64,000 nt of DNA. Origin: Pseudomonas sp. MN1F. Its GTDB lineage: Bacteria > Pseudomonadota > Gammaproteobacteria > Pseudomonadales > Pseudomonadaceae. This document shows, one piece after another, positions 61,485-64,000 of this stretch. Within the stretch, counting starts at the first letter, position 1. Every line of letters begins with the position of its first letter. The notes under the pieces are model-generated. The model saw only the letters and a program-made list of their open reading frames with translations, did no database searches and was not told the DNA's origin. The position numbers were made by a program, and so were the translations under genes. The stretch is taken from positions 1 to 64,000 of the forward strand of contig NZ_VZII01000010.1 of the NCBI RefSeq assembly GCF_009391885.1. Direction: 5' to 3'.

Positions 61485-62557
61485 AACGCTAGATCCTCAG
61501 GTGTAAATGTCATCTTGAACGAACGATAACGATTGAAATCGCTCGGCTTCATACCCTGCATCTCGGTCAAACGACCGATGTTCTTCACTGCCGCCACCGC
61601 CGAACTGTCGAACGGACCATCGCCACTGGACTTGATCACGCTGACACCGGTGACGGTACCGTCCGGCAACATGTTGACCTGCAGGGTCACCGTCATGCCC
61701 TTACGCGCGGAAGGCGGACGTGCCCAGCCCTCGGCCGCGCGCATGCGGATCAGGTCGTCGAAGTCGCCGGCCACCTGGTCTCCCTGCTCGTCAGCCAGGG
61801 CCTGCTGCCGCTCGGTGGTGTCGGACAACAGCTCGGCCAGGGCCTGAGCTTTCTTGTCTTCCGCCGACTTGCGGGCCGCTTCCTGTGCTTTCTTCTTCTG
61901 AGCATCTGCAGCGGCCTTTTTCTTGGCCTCTTCAGCTGCCTTCTTCTTCGCTTCCTCGGCCGCCGTTTTCTTCTTGGCGTCCTCGGCGGCTTTCTTCTTC
62001 GCGTCTTCGGCGGCCTGCTTCTTGGCCTCCTCGGCTGCTTTTTTCTTGGCTTCTTCCTCGGCCTGCTTCTTCGCCTCTTCCTCGGCCTTCTTCTTGGCGA
62101 TGTCGGCCTGCTGCTTCTCGGCGGCCTTCTTCGCCTCTTCGGCCTTCTTGGACTCGGCGGCTTTCTTGGCTTCGGCAGCCTTCGCCGCTTCCTCGGCCTT
62201 ATTGGCTTCGGCGGCTTCGCGTGCTTCCTCAGCCTTTTGAGCGGCGTCGGCTTTCTTTTGTTCCGCGGCCTTGATGGCCTCCTGCTCGACCTTCTTCTGC
62301 TCCAGCTGCTCGACTTCGGTCTGGCGCGAGGCGGTTTTCTTCGCTTCCCCGGCAATCTTCTGATTGGTCTGGGTGGTCGCCTGGCTCTTCGACTTGAGCT
62401 GATACAGGGTAGCCTGAACAATCGGCTTGGAAGGCGGCAGTTCAGGCGTCATGGCAAAGCTGACGAACAGCAAGGCGAACACCAGCACATGCAGGCCGAT
62501 GGCCCAGACACTGGGCCAGAAGTAGCTTTCCGAGGCGGATGGCTCTCGCTGTTGCAT
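61481..62557 (-). CDS. tolA: TolA, envelope-spanning Tol protein
   Basis: N-terminal membrane anchor ([20 protein letters not shown]), a long Ala/Lys/Glu helical domain of about 180 residues made of AEEAKKKA-like repeats, and a C-terminal globular domain ([20 protein letters not shown]). The repeats create strong open frames on other strands here, which are artefacts. Confidence 0.96.
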   Translation of the reverse strand: MQQREPSASESYFWPSVWAIGLHVLVFALLFVSFAMTPELPPSKPIVQATLYQLKSKSQATTQTNQKIAGEAKKTASRQTEVEQLEQKKVEQEAIKAAEQKKADAAQKAEEAREAAEANKAEEAAKAAEAKKAAESKKAEEAKKAAEKQQADIAKKKAEEEAKKQAEEEAKKKAAEEAKKQAAEDAKKKAAEDAKKKTAAEEAKKKAAEEAKKKAAADAQKKKAQEAARKSAEDKKAQALAELLSDTTERQQALADEQGDQVAGDFDDLIRMRAAEGWARPPSARKGMTVTLQVNMLPDGTVTGVSVIKSSGDGPFDSSAVAAVKNIGRLTEMQGMKPSDFNRYRSFKMTFTPEDLAL

Positions 62558-63009
62558 CAGGGCGCCTCGGTAATCAGGCCAACGTTACCGACACCGGCCT
62601 TCTGCAACCCGCCCATGGCGCCCATGACGGCGCCGTAGTCGACAGCCTTGTCGCCACGAATGAAGACCTGGGTCTGCTTGCCCTGGTCGCGACCGGCGGC
62701 AATGATCTTGGTCACTGCGCTGGTCATGTCCGGCAAGGTCATGGCCTTGTCCATCTGCTTGTCGGTGTCGACTTCGCTGCCGAGGTTCCAGTAGTAGGTC
62801 TTGTCGGCCTTGATGGAGATGGTGAGGATCTGGACGTTGTTGTCCTGCGGCAAGGCTTCGCTGGAAACCTTGGGCAGGTCGACCTTCACGCCCTGGTTGA
62901 GCATGGGCGCCGTCACCATGAAGATGACCAGCAGCACCAGCATCACGTCGATGTAGGGCACCACGTTCATCTCGGCGACGGGCTTGCGTTTGTGGCGAAC
63001 TCGGGCCAT
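62557..63009 (-). CDS. tolR: TolR, inner-membrane Tol protein
   Basis: ExbD-family protein of 150 residues with one membrane helix carrying the essential Asp (VPYIDVMLVLLVIFMV) and a periplasmic domain. Works with TolQ as a proton-driven motor. Overlaps tolA by one base. Confidence 0.96.
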   Translation of the reverse strand: MARVRHKRKPVAEMNVVPYIDVMLVLLVIFMVTAPMLNQGVKVDLPKVSSEALPQDNNVQILTISIKADKTYYWNLGSEVDTDKQMDKAMTLPDMTSAVTKIIAAGRDQGKQTQVFIRGDKAVDYGAVMGAMGGLQKAGVGNVGLITEAP

Positions 63010-63023
63010 GGGCTTCTACCTGA

Positions 63024-63719
63024 TTACTCTTCGCTGGTGTGCACTTTGCGGTGCAGGATCGCCTGGAACTCGTCGGCGAAGGTGTAGTAACGGCCGATCA
63101 GCACTTCGCTGCGCGCCGCAAAACGGTTGTAGGCAATGACCGCCGGAATGGCCGCGAACAGGCCGATGGCAGTGGCGACCAGCGCCTCGGCGATGCCCGG
63201 GGCAACTGTGGCCAGGGTGGCCTGCTGGGCACTGGCCAGGCCGCGGAACGAGTTCATGATGCCCCACACGGTACCGAACAGGCCGATGTACGGGCTGGTC
63301 GAACCGACGGTGGCGAGGAACGGCAGGCTCTGCTCGAGCTTTTCTTCTTCACGCGAGATGGCCACGCGCATGGCACGTGCCACGCCTTCCATGACCGCGT
63401 CCGGGTCAACACCCGGCTGCTGGCGCAGGCGCGAGAACTCCTTGAAGCCGGCACGGAAGACCTGCTCCACACCGGAATCCGGGTCCGGGTTGCTGCCTGC
63501 CTGACGATACAGCTTGGACAGGTCGATACCCGACCAGAAGCGCTCCTCGAAGGCATCCAGCGCACGGCGACCGGCGCGCAGCATGGTGCTGCGCTGGAAG
63601 ATCATGATCCATGAAGTGACCGAGGCGGCCACCAGGGTCAGCATTACCAGCTGTACCACCACGCTGGCATTGCTGACCAGACTCCACATGGAGGTATGGT
63701 CGACGACGTTAGCTTCCAC
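63024..63719 (-). CDS. tolQ: TolQ, inner-membrane Tol motor protein
   Basis: ExbB-family protein of 231 residues with three membrane helices (VVQLVMLTLVAASVTSWIMIF, ...GLFGTVWGIMNSF, ...ALVATAIGLFAAIPAVIAYN). Starts with GTG two bases after the ybgC stop. Confidence 0.96.
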   Translation of the reverse strand: MEANVVDHTSMWSLVSNASVVVQLVMLTLVAASVTSWIMIFQRSTMLRAGRRALDAFEERFWSGIDLSKLYRQAGSNPDPDSGVEQVFRAGFKEFSRLRQQPGVDPDAVMEGVARAMRVAISREEEKLEQSLPFLATVGSTSPYIGLFGTVWGIMNSFRGLASAQQATLATVAPGIAEALVATAIGLFAAIPAVIAYNRFAARSEVLIGRYYTFADEFQAILHRKVHTSEE

Positions 63720-63721
63720 GC

Positions 63722-64000
63722 TTATTCTCCTGCGTTCGATTGATTACCCGAGCCGTCCGCCGCAAAGGCGTCGCGCAGCTCTGGGGGTATGGCTCGGGGT
63801 TTGAAAGTGTCGGCGCGCACGGCGGCCACCAGGAACTGCCCTTCGCAGAGCAGCGTTTCATCTTTTTCCCGCCAGACCTGCTGCACGAAGCGCAGGCTGG
63901 CGCGATTGAGTTCAAGTACTTGCGCGGTGACCCTCAGCTCGTCGTCCAGGCGTGCCGGCGCGTGATAGCGGGCTTCACTGGAGTGAACCACGAACAGCAG
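63722..64000 (-). CDS. ybgC: YbgC, acyl-CoA thioesterase of the tol cluster (5' end outside window)
   Basis: The C-terminal 93 or so codons of a hot-dog-fold thioesterase. Visible motifs are [22 protein letters not shown] and [27 protein letters not shown]. The frame stays open to the window edge, so the start and the catalytic Asp region are not seen. Confidence 0.92.
   Translation of the reverse strand: MLFVVHSSEARYHAPARLDDELRVTAQVLELNRASLRFVQQVWREKDETLLCEGQFLVAAVRADTFKPRAIPPELRDAFAADGSGNQSNAGE

Noticed and set aside
61750-62421. Long open frames on several strands over tolA
   Set aside because: They arise from the Ala/Lys/Glu repeats of TolA; the products are low-complexity Arg/Pro or Ser/Phe strings without gene features.
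1-64000. CRISPR array
   Set aside because: No series of regularly spaced identical repeats was seen anywhere in the window.
1-64000. Complete insertion sequences or transposases
   Set aside because: No DDE, HUH or serine transposase frame was recognised; the only recombinase is the ICE integrase.

Overview
The window is a Pseudomonas chromosome, most likely of the P. putida group, carrying most of an integrative and conjugative element (ICE) of the PFGI-1/PAPI-1/pKLC102 type. The organism is inferred from the right-hand chromosomal block, tRNA-Lys(UUU)-queC-queE-cpoB-pal-tolB-tolA-tolR-tolQ-ybgC, all on the minus strand in the order familiar from P. putida. The ICE fills everything left of the tRNA. 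Its integrase gene ends about 340 bp from the tRNA 3' end, the usual attachment site of this family. The other end and the parA/replication genes are not in the window.

Layout. 1-3526 is ICE accessory DNA: a truncated SMP-30-like gene, a membrane-anchored histidine phosphatase, a lone HNH protein and degenerate non-coding DNA. 3527-14904 is a type IVB thin-pilus operon (pilL, N, O, P, Q, R, S, T, V, M) interrupted by a CatB-like acyltransferase gene. 14905-24741 starts with about 650 bp of hairpin-rich non-coding DNA, followed by a block of small conserved ICE genes (STY4534/DUF3577, DUF3275, several unknowns and three microproteins). It ends with a DUF6094 methyltransferase-like gene and an SNF2-type helicase. 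24775-28498 is cargo: a DUF6392-like putative immunity protein, an unknown acidic protein, and an SOS module (SRAP peptidase divergent from umuDC across one LexA box). 28633-51724 is the mating-pair-formation and coupling apparatus (T4SS of the GI/TraD-TraC-TraG type), interrupted by a UvrD-like helicase and by an Abi_2 (HEPN) gene that lies next to a fragment of a second traD. 51773-56834 holds DUF3742, a ParDE toxin-antitoxin pair, a possible nuclease-like protein, the MobH relaxase traI and the tyrosine integrase.

How it fits together. TraI nicks the DNA, TraD couples it to the TraC-powered channel, and the thin pilus stabilises mating pairs. The integrase moves the element into and out of tRNA-Lys. 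Cargo genes add mutagenic repair, possible phage defence and addiction.

Most interesting observation. Three genes in the 15.8-18.7 kb block (starts at 15802, 16871 and 18420) are each preceded by an RNA leader that folds into the same pseudoknot plus stem-loop. The helices are conserved by compensatory base changes among all three copies. Two of the three also share a TTGACA promoter followed by a CTGACG-T-CGTCAG palindrome. This points to a coordinated, RNA-level regulatory circuit inside the ICE. One copy sits before a DUF3577 gene and may correspond to a comparative-genomics RNA motif of that name, but its function is unknown to me.
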